Shown here piece by piece: positions 8,170 to 16,048 of a DNA stretch of 51,526 bases. Within the stretch, counting starts at the first letter, position 1; each line of letters starts with the position of its first letter. The position numbers and the translations under genes are program-made. The stretch is from Kiritimatiellia bacterium (lineage in GTDB: Bacteria > Verrucomicrobiota > Kiritimatiellia > JAFGHX01). The notes under the pieces were generated by a model, which saw only the letters and a program-made list of their open reading frames with translations, did not search any database and was not told the DNA's origin. Location of the stretch: positions 1 to 51,526 of the forward strand of contig JAFGHX010000077.1 of assembly GCA_016929905.1 (NCBI GenBank). The letters are read 5' to 3'.

Positions 8170-9576
8170 CTACTCCACCCGCACATGCAGGTGTGCGACG
8201 GCCCGGGTTTCGCCTTGCGCGTCGCGATGCGCGGCGCGGACGATGTAGTCGCCCGGCTGCTTGTAGTGGTGAGCGGCCAAGGCGTACCCGTCGGCGGCGC
8301 GCGGCTGGGCATTGCCGTCGGAACGGACGGTCTTTTCCGGCGTTCCGTCACCGAAATCCCAAATCTCCGCACCGCCCTGGGCGACCTTGAAGCTGCGCAC
8401 CTTGAACACGATGGCCTGGTGCACCTTAAGGCCGAGCGTCGGGGCGTAGGCGGCGTGGATGGAGGGGGCCGGCGCGTCCGGCGTGGGGATCTGGACGGTA
8501 GCGAAGTCGTAGGCGGTGTGCCCGGCCTCGCCGGTCACTTTCAGGATTTCGCTGTAGGTGCCGGGCCGCGCGTAGGTGCGCCGCACTTCCGGCCCCTGCG
8601 CGGAGGTGCCGTCGGTGAAGGTCCACTCGTAGGCGGCGATGCGGCCGTTCATGCACCGCGACTTGTGTGCGTCGAGCGTGACGGTCTCGCCGGCGGCGGC
8701 GACGGCATGCGGCCTGGCGACGGCGATCAGGGCGGGCGCGTATTGTTCGACATAGGCCTGCCAGACGTAGGGATAGGCTTCTTCCACGCCCCAGTCGCCG
8801 GACGGCTGCAGGCAACGGATGACGTAATGCAGGTGCGCCCAGCCGCCGCTGCCACCCTCTTTGCCGAGCAGGCCGATCTTCTGGCCCATCTTCACCTGCT
8901 GGCCGAGTTCGACGCCGATCTCGCACAGGTGGAAGTAGCCGTGGAACCAGCCGCGCGCATCGGCTAGGTAGACCCCGTCGTAGGTCATCTTGTCCGGCAG
9001 GTGCTCATAGCCGTCCAACAGCTTCTCGCCGGCGGCGATAACGATTCCGTCCGCGGCGGCGAGGCAATCGATCATGCGCTCCGCTCCGCCGAAATCGAGT
9101 CCCCAATGATAGTAGATCTTCGGGCGCGGCGCTTCACCGCCATTGACGAAGGTGGGTTCGTTCGACATCTGCGTACCGGCCGCGAACCAACGCTGGCGCA
9201 GCGGATAGCCGAACGTGCCGGGCGCGATCCAGGCCGAACCCGCGGGCCAGAGCCGCAAGCGCGCGTCCTTGGCCAGCGCCCACTTGTTGCCCTTGTGTTC
9301 GTCCTGCAGGAAGCCGCGCGTGACGGGGCAGTCGACCTGCGCGGGGCCGACCGGCACGGGCAGGTTGTAGTTGCCCGATTCGACCCAGGCCTCGGCGCCG
9401 TCGACGCTGATCTTCACGCGTGCGCGGCGGATAGCCGAACGCAGCGAATCGCGGAGCTCCTCCAATTCGAGCAGCGTGACGGCAACCGTCGTTGCGCCAT
9501 CACTCAGTTCGACGTCCGCCGATTCACCCAGAGCCAATTCGACGGAACGGCGCAAGGGTTCGAGCTTCTCCGGCAT
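8170..9576 (-). CDS. M23-type peptidase-like protein with two PKD domains
   Basis: 468 residues. The central domain resembles LytM/M23 zinc endopeptidases: HWGLD gives H157 and D161, and AHLHY gives H248 and H250, the expected HxxxD and HxH ligand sets, in a biotin-like beta fold with GQQVKMGQKIGLLG. Two PKD-type beta domains follow at about 290-370 and 385-468, each with a YEWTFTDG or WDFGDGTPE signature. These usually bind polysaccharide or protein surfaces. The N-terminal 90 residues are not recognised. No signal peptide is visible from ATG 9576, which has GGGAGA upstream; an extension to 9714 does not add one. Cell-wall or substrate role unknown. Confidence 0.75.
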   Translation of the reverse strand: MPEKLEPLRRSVELALGESADVELSDGATTVAVTLLELEELRDSLRSAIRRARVKISVDGAEAWVESGNYNLPVPVGPAQVDCPVTRGFLQDEHKGNKWALAKDARLRLWPAGSAWIAPGTFGYPLRQRWFAAGTQMSNEPTFVNGGEAPRPKIYYHWGLDFGGAERMIDCLAAADGIVIAAGEKLLDGYEHLPDKMTYDGVYLADARGWFHGYFHLCEIGVELGQQVKMGQKIGLLGKEGGSGGWAHLHYVIRCLQPSGDWGVEEAYPYVWQAYVEQYAPALIAVARPHAVAAAGETVTLDAHKSRCMNGRIAAYEWTFTDGTSAQGPEVRRTYARPGTYSEILKVTGEAGHTAYDFATVQIPTPDAPAPSIHAAYAPTLGLKVHQAIVFKVRSFKVAQGGAEIWDFGDGTPEKTVRSDGNAQPRAADGYALAAHHYKQPGDYIVRAAHRDAQGETRAVAHLHVRVE

Positions 9577-9749
9577 GGTCTTGTCTCCCGGCCGCGCGGA
9601 AGTGCCGCGGCCTATTGCGTGAGCCGACGCAAACGCGCCCGTTTCAGCGCTCCTTCCGCCGAGCAGTTGAACATCCGCCCATGATATGCGAGTATGGCGC
9701 CAGGTAAAGCGCAAAGGCGAAAATCGGCCGGTCGCGCCGCACGCGCCCG

Positions 9750-9934
9750 GCCATCAACCATCAACCATGAGTTCACTCCAGGAACCCGGCTCGCGAGGAC
9801 GCTCGCCCTCCATTCGTACACCCTATAGGGTCAATTGGAGGGCGAGCGTCCTCGCGAGCCGCTTTTGGGGCACACTCAACCATCAACCATCAACCATCGA
9901 CCATCGACCATTGACCATTGACCATTAACCATTC
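9750..9934. repeat. CCATCAACCAT-type tandem repeats flanking a family 2 element
   Basis: Short CCATCAA/CCATCGA/CCATTGA units occur at 9750-9769 and again, about eight units, at 9876-9934, on both sides of the palindrome at 9787-9861. The reverse-complement form (GATGGTTGATGGTTGA) lies beside the family 2 copy at 13392-13409 and at 51075-51108. The last unit ends just before the ribosome-binding site of the phosphoesterase gene. Confidence 0.7.
9787..9861. repeat. Family 2 inverted-repeat element, copy b (perfect arms)
   Basis: Arms 9787-9811 and 9837-9861 are perfect 25-bp reverse complements (core CGGCTCGCGAGGACGCTCGC), with a 25-bp spacer containing ACCCTATAGGGT. This is the cleanest copy in the window and defines the family. 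Confidence 0.8.
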
Positions 9935-9948
9935 CCAGGAGTCACCCG

Positions 9949-10911
9949 ATGCAGCCATGGACCTTCGTTCACGTGGCGGACATTCAGCCCGGTTCTCCGA
10001 AGTCCTTTCGCTACCGGCCTGCGTGGCAGGAGAACTGGGACACGGCCCGACAACAGATCATCGGCGTCGACCCGGACCTGTTGTTAATCGGCGGCGATCT
10101 GTCGGCCGACGGCTGGATCCACCGTTTTGAGTTGGCGGAGATCAAGGCCGACCTGGACACGCTGCCGTTCCCGTACTACGCGGTGCCCGGGAACATGGAC
10201 ACGGGCAACAAGCACACGGCTCGCAACGGCACGCGCTGTCGGGAGCGCGACGACATCGATCTGAACGTGACCTCCGCTCAGCTCCGCCGTTACGTCGGCA
10301 TCTTCGGCCCGATGGAGTGGACGCACGTCCACAAGGGGGTCCGTTTCTCCGGCTTTTACGCCGCGGTGGCCGGTTCCGGGCTGCCGGAGGAAGCGGGCAT
10401 GTGGCGGTGGCTGGCGGGGCTAAAGGACGCCGAGCCGCGGACGGCTGAGCACGTAATCATCATGCACTACGCGTTGTTTGTCGACGCCATCGACGAACCG
10501 AACTACGACATCACCGATCGGGACCAGTACCTGCCGTGGTATTTCGGGATCGACGAACCGCATCGGAGCCGGATCCTGCGCGCGTTCAAGGCGGCGGGCG
10601 TCACGATCTGCATCAGCGGCCACATCCACTGCCGCAAGCACGACGTGGTCGACGGGATCCGGTTCGACAAGGCGCCGGCCCCGAGTTTCGCGCAGTTCGG
10701 CACACACTGGCCGGACGGCGACCCGTCGCTCGGATTCCTGCGCTACGACGTCTCGGATGCGAGGATCGCGCGCACGTTCGTTCCGCTGGCGCGCGAGTCG
10801 GCCGCCCAAGGTTACGGGCCGGGCGGCCATCCGCGCCCGGCGCTGCGCGACTATTCGCTGGCCTGGCAGAAGACGGATCTGAGCGCCCTGCTGGATGAAG
10901 ACCGGGCGTGA
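9949..10911 (+). CDS. Calcineurin-like metallophosphoesterase with altered motif residues
   Basis: 320 residues with the fold of binuclear-metal phosphoesterases: VADIQPG (D11, Q13), IGGDLSADG (D50), VPGNMDT (N82, D84), IMHYAL (H173) and SGHIHCRKH (H225, H227). Classical members have DxH at the first motif and GNHD at the third. Here the histidines are replaced by Q13 and M83, so metal site 1 and the general acid differ, while the other ligands remain. It may be an active variant subfamily or have reduced activity. The start is supported by AGGAGT seven bases upstream. No signal peptide, so probably cytoplasmic. Substrate unknown. Confidence 0.85.
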   Translation: MQPWTFVHVADIQPGSPKSFRYRPAWQENWDTARQQIIGVDPDLLLIGGDLSADGWIHRFELAEIKADLDTLPFPYYAVPGNMDTGNKHTARNGTRCRERDDIDLNVTSAQLRRYVGIFGPMEWTHVHKGVRFSGFYAAVAGSGLPEEAGMWRWLAGLKDAEPRTAEHVIIMHYALFVDAIDEPNYDITDRDQYLPWYFGIDEPHRSRILRAFKAAGVTICISGHIHCRKHDVVDGIRFDKAPAPSFAQFGTHWPDGDPSLGFLRYDVSDARIARTFVPLARESAAQGYGPGGHPRPALRDYSLAWQKTDLSALLDEDRA

Positions 10912-11186
10912 GGGAGGGCCCTCACGGGATTGAAGCAGACAACACCTTGTTCAGTCGCGTCATTGGGGCTGGCGCCCGTCATGGGGCCTTCGGCCGTCAT
11001 TTTTCCGGAGCCTGACGCAAGCGCAGCGAGCCAATGACGGCCCGACCTGTCCGCCGTAGCCACGCAGGGCGAAGGCGGAAGCGCCACTTTTTCGAGCAGG
11101 GCGAGGAGAAGCGCACGGTCAAGGGCCACCGTTCGCCGCCGGGCCCGTCGACTTCGCTCCGGACGGGCCGTCGGCGCTTACGCGGC

Positions 11187-13262
11187 TCACCGCGGCCGCT
11201 TTCGTTTGGCGCGCGGGGCGGCACGTTTGGCCGTGCGGGCGCGACCGGCTTTCCGCCTGTCGCCTGCGACGGACGCGGCCGGCTTCGGCGCCTGCTCTTC
11301 CGCGCTTTGCGGCAGCGGCGCTTGTTCGCCGCGCATCTCGTAGATGAACCGGGAGGCCATGGTCGCCGCGCGCTGTCCGTACCGCGCGCGGGTGCGGGTG
11401 AAGGTCAACGAGAGGCGCCGTTTCGCGCGGGTCATGCCCACGTACGCCAGGCGCCGCTCCTCCTCGACGGTGCCCTCGGCGATGGACTTGGCGTGCGGCA
11501 GCAGGCCCTCCTCCATGCCGACGAGATAGACTTCCTCGAACTCGAGTCCCTTCGCCGAGTGCAGGGTCATGAGCGTCACGGCATCCTCCCGCGCCTCCTC
11601 CTCGTCTTCCATGTCCTCCGCCGCGCTCAGCGTGAGGTCCTCCAGGAAGCTGGCGAGCGTGGCGTCCTTTCTGCCGCGCGCGTGGAGTTCCGCCATATTG
11701 AGCAGCTCGTGCAGGGCGGCCCAGCGCGCGGTGCGCACGTCTTCCGCCGGATAGCAGCGCTTGATCTCGGCGAGATAGTCGACATCGCGGACCAGCCGTT
11801 TGATCAACTCGACGAGCGGCGCGCCGGCACTCAGCGGGCGCAGCGCGGCGAGCGTCGCGAGGAAGCGCTGCGCGGCCTCAACCGCCGCGGGCGGCAGCGC
11901 GGCGGATTGTGGGCCGCGTTCGAAGACGCGGGCCAGCGGCATGCCGTCCCGCGCGGCGATCGCGAGCGCCTTCTCGACGGTGGCCTGTCCGATCCCGCGC
12001 GGCGGCACATTGATCACGCGCAGCAGCGACAGCTCGTCGGTCGGGTTCGCGACGAGGCGCAGATACGCCAGCGCATCGCGGATCTCCTTGCGATCGAAGA
12101 ACGACATGCCGCCCACGAGCACGTAGGGCATACGCCGCTCGCGCAGCTGCATCTCGAAGAGGCGGGGCTGCACCTGCGTGCGGAACAGGATCGCGAACTC
12201 GCCGAGCCGCGCCCGGCACACGGGCGCGCGGCGCAGGATGTCCTCCACGACGAACGCCGCTTCGGCCTCCTCGTTGTCCAGTTGCACGACGGCAATCGCC
12301 TCGCCCTTGCCCGCGGCCGAGCGCAGCGATTTCTTGTGCCGGGCCGCATTATTCCGGATCACCGCGTTGGCGCCGTTCAGAATCTCGGCCGTCGAACGGT
12401 AGTTCGTCTCGAGCCGCACGACCGTGGCCTCGGGGAAATCCTTCTCGAAGTGCAGGATTTTCGAGACGTCCGCCCCGCGCCAGCCGTAGATCGACTGGTC
12501 GTCGTCGCCGACGACGCAGACGTTGCGGTGCTTCTCCCCGATCCGCTTCACGATCTCGTACTGCGGGCCGTTCGTGTCCTGGTATTCGTCGACCAGGACG
12601 TAGGCGTAGCGTTTGCGGAAGAGGGCGAGCGTCTTCTTGTCCTGGAGCAGGCGAACCATGCACAGGAGCAGATCGTCGAAATCGAGAACGCCGCTCGCGC
12701 GCAGGCCGCGGTCATACCGCTGATAGGCGCGGCCGACGAGTTCATCGATTTCGCCGGCGGCGGCGGCCAGGACCTGTTCGGCGCCGATCAGCCGGTTCTT
12801 GAGCAGCGAGACGCGCGCCAGGCAGGCTTTGGCCGGGAGCGTGGACTCGGGAATGCGCAGGTCGCGCATCGCATTGCGCATGGCCACGAGCTGGTCGGCC
12901 GCGTCGCAGATGCCGAAATTGCGGCGGACGCCCACCCGGTCGGCGAACGGCCGCAGGGCGCGAACGCAGAACGCGTGAAAGGTGCCCACCGTGAGCCCGC
13001 CGGCCGAAGCGGCGGGCACGAGCTGCGCGATGCGCGCCTTCATTTCGTCGGCCGCCTTGTTGGTGAAGGTCATCGCCAGAATGGAGCGGGGCGCGATGCC
13101 GTTGGCCAGCATGTAGGCGATGCGGTGCGTGATCACGCGAGTCTTGCCCGTGCCCGCGCCGGCCAGAACGAGCAAAGGCCCCTTGATCGTCGTCACGCCT
13201 TTGCGCTGCTCGGGATTGAGCCCTTCGGTAAGATTGCGCGCCGAAACCGTCCGTCCTGCCAT
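11187..13262 (-). CDS. uvrD: ATP-dependent DNA helicase UvrD/PcrA (superfamily 1A)
   Basis: 691 residues. Walker A AGAGTGKT lies at 34-41, followed by TFTNKAADEMK (motif Ia), DEYQDTN (motif II), GDDDQSIYGWRGA (motif III), LETNYRS (motif IV), VTLMTLHSAKGLEFEEV (motif V) and VGMTRAKRRL (motif VI). All motifs of a 3'-5' SF1A helicase are present. Its role would be nucleotide-excision and mismatch repair and replication restart in the cytoplasm. The start is ATG 13262, with GGGGGA about eight bases upstream; the 63 extra codons before it cross repeat-containing DNA and look non-coding. The C-terminus ends in a lysine/arginine-rich tail, shorter than the Tudor-like tail of PcrA. Stands alone. Confidence 0.95.
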   Translation of the reverse strand: MAGRTVSARNLTEGLNPEQRKGVTTIKGPLLVLAGAGTGKTRVITHRIAYMLANGIAPRSILAMTFTNKAADEMKARIAQLVPAASAGGLTVGTFHAFCVRALRPFADRVGVRRNFGICDAADQLVAMRNAMRDLRIPESTLPAKACLARVSLLKNRLIGAEQVLAAAAGEIDELVGRAYQRYDRGLRASGVLDFDDLLLCMVRLLQDKKTLALFRKRYAYVLVDEYQDTNGPQYEIVKRIGEKHRNVCVVGDDDQSIYGWRGADVSKILHFEKDFPEATVVRLETNYRSTAEILNGANAVIRNNAARHKKSLRSAAGKGEAIAVVQLDNEEAEAAFVVEDILRRAPVCRARLGEFAILFRTQVQPRLFEMQLRERRMPYVLVGGMSFFDRKEIRDALAYLRLVANPTDELSLLRVINVPPRGIGQATVEKALAIAARDGMPLARVFERGPQSAALPPAAVEAAQRFLATLAALRPLSAGAPLVELIKRLVRDVDYLAEIKRCYPAEDVRTARWAALHELLNMAELHARGRKDATLASFLEDLTLSAAEDMEDEEEAREDAVTLMTLHSAKGLEFEEVYLVGMEEGLLPHAKSIAEGTVEEERRLAYVGMTRAKRRLSLTFTRTRARYGQRAATMASRFIYEMRGEQAPLPQSAEEQAPKPAASVAGDRRKAGRARTAKRAAPRAKRKRPR

Positions 13263-13420
13263 CTCCGTGCGTCCCCCTGCCGGGCGGCCTACCGACCGCC
13301 ATGCGGCCCCGCACCCTATCAAATCGGCCGGGCCGACGGCAAGCCCGCTCGGTGCGGTCCCGAATCCGCGGGGCGCGGATTCGGGCAGGGTCGATGGTTG
13401 ATGGTTGAGTTCACGCCAAG

Positions 13421-13640
13421 AACCCGGCTCGCGGGGAGAGCCCTGTCTCAAAACCGGGGAACAGCCCTTACGGGCTTAACTACAAACGGCAGAAACCACC
13501 AGATATGCGGTTTGTAGTTAACGCCGTAAGGCGTGTGGCAACGCGTGGTCCAGGTTTTGAGACAGCCTCGGGACGCTCGCCCTTCATGGGTACACCATGT
13601 AGCGTCAATTGGAGGGCGCGCGTCCCCGCGAGCCGGGTTC
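13421..13640. repeat. Family 2 inverted-repeat element, copy c, interrupted
   Basis: The left arm starts at 13421 (AACCCGGCTCGCGGGGA), breaks at 13437 and resumes at about 13570 (GGGACGCTCGCCC). The right arm 13611-13640 completes the palindrome. Removing 13438-13569 plus a repeated GGGA restores an arm matching copy b. The interruption is family 3 copy B. Confidence 0.78.
13438..13569. mobile_element. MITE-like palindromic element, family 3 copy B, nested in family 2
   Basis: 132 bp with terminal arms 13438-13455 and 13553-13569 sharing CTGTCTCAAAACC in inverted orientation. The internal TACAAACGG/GGTTTGTA and CTTACGG/CCGTAAG hairpin is the same as in copy A (6745-6875). GGGA flanks both ends, a candidate 4-bp target duplication. 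The clean split of the host palindrome is direct evidence of past mobility. No coding capacity. Confidence 0.78.
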
Positions 13641-13806
13641 TAGAGCGGACTCATGGTTCATGGTTCAGGGCGAAGCGGTCCCCTCATCATCGGATTCGGC
13701 GCCATTGACACGCAGTCTTGTGTTTTCGCGTTTACGGCTGCAGTATGGACGCGGTGAACGCGGCTAACCATCGGCGGCATTTGGCTATTAAGCTGCAGGA
13801 GCGGCG

Positions 13807-14382
13807 ATGAGCACACCGAACCAGGCGGCGGCGGAACAGGCGATCGAGCGGGTGAAAGCGGGCGAAATCGACGCGTACGCGACGGTCGTCGAGCTCTATG
13901 AGCGGCCGCTGCGTGCGATGATTGCGGGGCTGTGCCCGCCGGGCCTGTCGCCGGACGAGATTGCGCAGACGGTGTTTGTGGAAGCGTACCGACGGATCGA
14001 CGAATACAAGCCGGGCACGCACCTGCAGGCCTGGCTGAAGGCCATTGCCCGCTTCACGCTGCTGGGCGAATACAAGAAGCGCAAGCGGGAAGCGGCCCAC
14101 CAGCAGGATTACCTGCGCCATGCGCTCGTCAGCGGGCTGGGCCAGATCCTGCATCAGGAACGCGAGCCGCGCGACGAACGGATGGCGGCGCTGCACGACT
14201 GCGTGGGCAGCCTGGACGACAGGGCGCGCGACGTGCTCATGGCCAGATACCAGACCGAGACGCCGCTGAAGACGATCGCGAACCGGCTGGGCCGGACCGT
14301 CGAGGCGATCAAGTTCCAGCTCTTCGCGACGCGCCGGAAACTGCGCGAATGCGTGGAGCGCAAACTTGCGGAATGCACGTGA
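13807..14382 (+). CDS. ECF-type RNA polymerase sigma factor
   Basis: 191 residues. Region 2 runs from about 10 to 90 (YERPLRAMIAGLCPPG, DEIAQTVFVEAYRRIDEYKP, AWLKAIARF), which binds core polymerase and the -10. Region 4 runs from about 130 to 185 (LDDRARDVLMARYQTETPLK, then TIANRLGRTVEAIKFQLFAT), which reads the -35. There is no region 1 or 3, as expected for ECF factors. AGGAG lies six bases before the ATG. The stop overlaps the next start (TGATG) and the next gene encodes its probable membrane anti-sigma factor, so the two are translationally coupled. Likely targets include the downstream surface-protein genes, but no ECF promoter was identified. Confidence 0.92.
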   Translation: MSTPNQAAAEQAIERVKAGEIDAYATVVELYERPLRAMIAGLCPPGLSPDEIAQTVFVEAYRRIDEYKPGTHLQAWLKAIARFTLLGEYKKRKREAAHQQDYLRHALVSGLGQILHQEREPRDERMAALHDCVGSLDDRARDVLMARYQTETPLKTIANRLGRTVEAIKFQLFATRRKLRECVERKLAECT

Positions 14383-15968
14383 TGAACGAGTTTGAACAAC
14401 TGGCTTCGGACTACCTGGACGGGGAGCTAAGCGCGGACCGCACGGCCGAACTGGCGGCGCTGCTCCAGACGGACGAGCAGAAGCGGGCCGAATTCTTCGG
14501 GCTGTACCGCCAGCATCGCGAGCTGGCGGTGGAATTCGGCGGGTTCGACCGGGGGTTGTTCGTGGGCGAGGTGCTAAAGCGGCTGAGGACGGACCGCGAC
14601 CGATTCGTGACGGCGGTGACGGAACAAGTCGGGGAAGTGGCGGCGAAGGCGGAAGCGCTGAAGCGCGAGAAGATCATCCGGCGCAAGCGAGGCCGATTGA
14701 TCCGGCTGCCGCATGCCGAGCGGGAGGGCGGCCGGTCCGACGTGCCGCTGCGTCCGCGGCGGCGTCCGCCCTGGGGGCTGACGGCGCTGGCCGCGGCGCT
14801 GTTGGTCGCGGTGGGCATCCAGTTCCACCGGCGGCCGGGCCCGGGGCCCGCCCGGGCCGCCGCGCCGGCAGTCGCCGAGCTGCGCGAGGTCCGCGGCGCC
14901 GTGCAGATCGTGCGGGACGGCGCCGGCGTGCGGGCGCGCGCGGGGGATGCGGTGCTGGCGGGGGATACGGTGCGGACGGCGGCGGCGGACAGCGGGGCGA
15001 CCGTCGTGTTTCGCGCGGGCCGGTCCGAGCCCGGCGAGAAATCGGTCGCGCCGGACGTGCGGGCGACGGGGCCCGACGCGGTCATCGTCGCGGAACTGCG
15101 GATGGACGCCGGCACCGCGCTTACGGTGTACCGCGCGGCGCCGGCATCTCCTTCCGACGCGGCGCGGCCGGCGATGCCGCGCACCACGGTTTCGAACGGC
15201 GGCGTGGAGGTGCGGGTCGTGAGTGTCCCGCGCGCGCCCGAGCTGGTTCTCGAAACGCCCCACCTCGACGTGTACGTGCTGGGCACGGAGTTCCGGGTGA
15301 GCGTGGACGCCGTATGCAGTTTCGTCCACATGCGGCAAGGCAAGGTGCGCGTCGTCGACAGGCGCGAGGGGACCTCGACGGTCCTGGCCGCAGGCGAATC
15401 GCTGGGGTTCGGAACCGGCTACGCCACGAGTTTCGACACACCGGAGAGCGCGCGCGGGTGGAGGGCCATCCGCGGGCAGTGGGCGATTCAGGACGGGCAA
15501 TACGTGCACACACGGCCGACCGACGACGGCAATTACGCCTACGCGGCCTCACCCTTCCGCATGCGCGACGGGACGCTCGAGGCCCGCGCCACGGCCACGA
15601 AGCACAACGAGATCAACAAGGGCGGCTGTTTCGGGTTCCTCAAATACATGGATAAGGACAACTGGTATGCGGTCCGGTTCGGGTCCTACGGCAGCCTGGC
15701 GGTGCTGGTCTATGAAGGCGGCAAACAGCGTGTGATCGAAACGGGCGTCATGTGGCGGCCCGAAGTCGGCCGCGCGTACCTGGCGAAGGTGGTCGTCGAC
15801 GGCGACCGGCTCATGATTTCTCTGGATGACAAGCCGATGGCCGTGGTGCAGGACGTGCCGCTGTTCGGGCAGGCGGGCGCCGTCGGGTTCTACGGCCTTT
15901 CATCCTGCGCCTTCGACGATTTCCGGGTTTCGGCCAATCTGCGCGTCGCCGAGACGCGCGCGCGATAG
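14382..15968 (+). CDS. FecR-type anti-sigma factor with C-terminal LamG/concanavalin-like domain
   Basis: 528 residues. The N-terminal cytoplasmic segment (1-60: LASDYLDGELSADRTAELAA) resembles anti-sigma domains. A helical basic stretch runs from 61 to 128, followed by one transmembrane helix at about 131-148 (WGLTALAAALLVAVGIQF). A FecR-like domain occupies 166-340 (LREVRGAVQI, DVYVLGTEFRVSV, VHMRQGKVRV). A beta-sandwich module at 349-519 (DGTLEARATA, FGFLKYMDKDNWYAVRFG, GFYGLSSCAFDDFRVS) is clearly homologous to two separate secreted proteins in this locus (20325-21224 and 27253-27864). Inferred topology puts FecR and the sandwich in the periplasm, where ligand binding could release the sigma factor. 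The start overlaps the sigma stop; an ATG nine bases upstream is an alternative. Confidence 0.88.
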   Translation: MNEFEQLASDYLDGELSADRTAELAALLQTDEQKRAEFFGLYRQHRELAVEFGGFDRGLFVGEVLKRLRTDRDRFVTAVTEQVGEVAAKAEALKREKIIRRKRGRLIRLPHAEREGGRSDVPLRPRRRPPWGLTALAAALLVAVGIQFHRRPGPGPARAAAPAVAELREVRGAVQIVRDGAGVRARAGDAVLAGDTVRTAAADSGATVVFRAGRSEPGEKSVAPDVRATGPDAVIVAELRMDAGTALTVYRAAPASPSDAARPAMPRTTVSNGGVEVRVVSVPRAPELVLETPHLDVYVLGTEFRVSVDAVCSFVHMRQGKVRVVDRREGTSTVLAAGESLGFGTGYATSFDTPESARGWRAIRGQWAIQDGQYVHTRPTDDGNYAYAASPFRMRDGTLEARATATKHNEINKGGCFGFLKYMDKDNWYAVRFGSYGSLAVLVYEGGKQRVIETGVMWRPEVGRAYLAKVVVDGDRLMISLDDKPMAVVQDVPLFGQAGAVGFYGLSSCAFDDFRVSANLRVAETRAR

Positions 15969-16048
15969 ATCAGATGACCCGATCAAAGGGTCCTCTCGTC
16001 CGACCGGTCCGAGCGGTCCGGGCTGTGCGATGAGCCGATGGAGAGATC

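Larger units (their letters stand above)
13263..13806. other. Divergent intergenic region between helicase and sigma factor
   Basis: 544 bp. Contains GATGGTTGA units (13392-13409), a family 2 element interrupted by a family 3 element (13421-13640) and a CATGGTTCATGGTT repeat (13651-13667). TTGACA occurs at 13705-13710 facing the sigma-factor gene, but no convincing -10 lies 16-18 bp downstream. No gene seen. Confidence 0.65.

Noticed and set aside
10908..10925. Hairpin GTGAGGG/CCCTCAC at the phosphoesterase stop
   Set aside because: Short stem without a T-tract; could be chance in GC-rich DNA.
11034..13517. 827-codon plus-strand frame opposite uvrD
   Set aside because: Exact antisense of a helicase with all SF1 motifs; the predicted peptide is arginine-rich and without domains.
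13705..13733. Promoter for the ECF sigma gene from TTGACA at 13705
   Set aside because: No acceptable -10 hexamer lies 16-18 bp downstream, so a promoter could not be supported.
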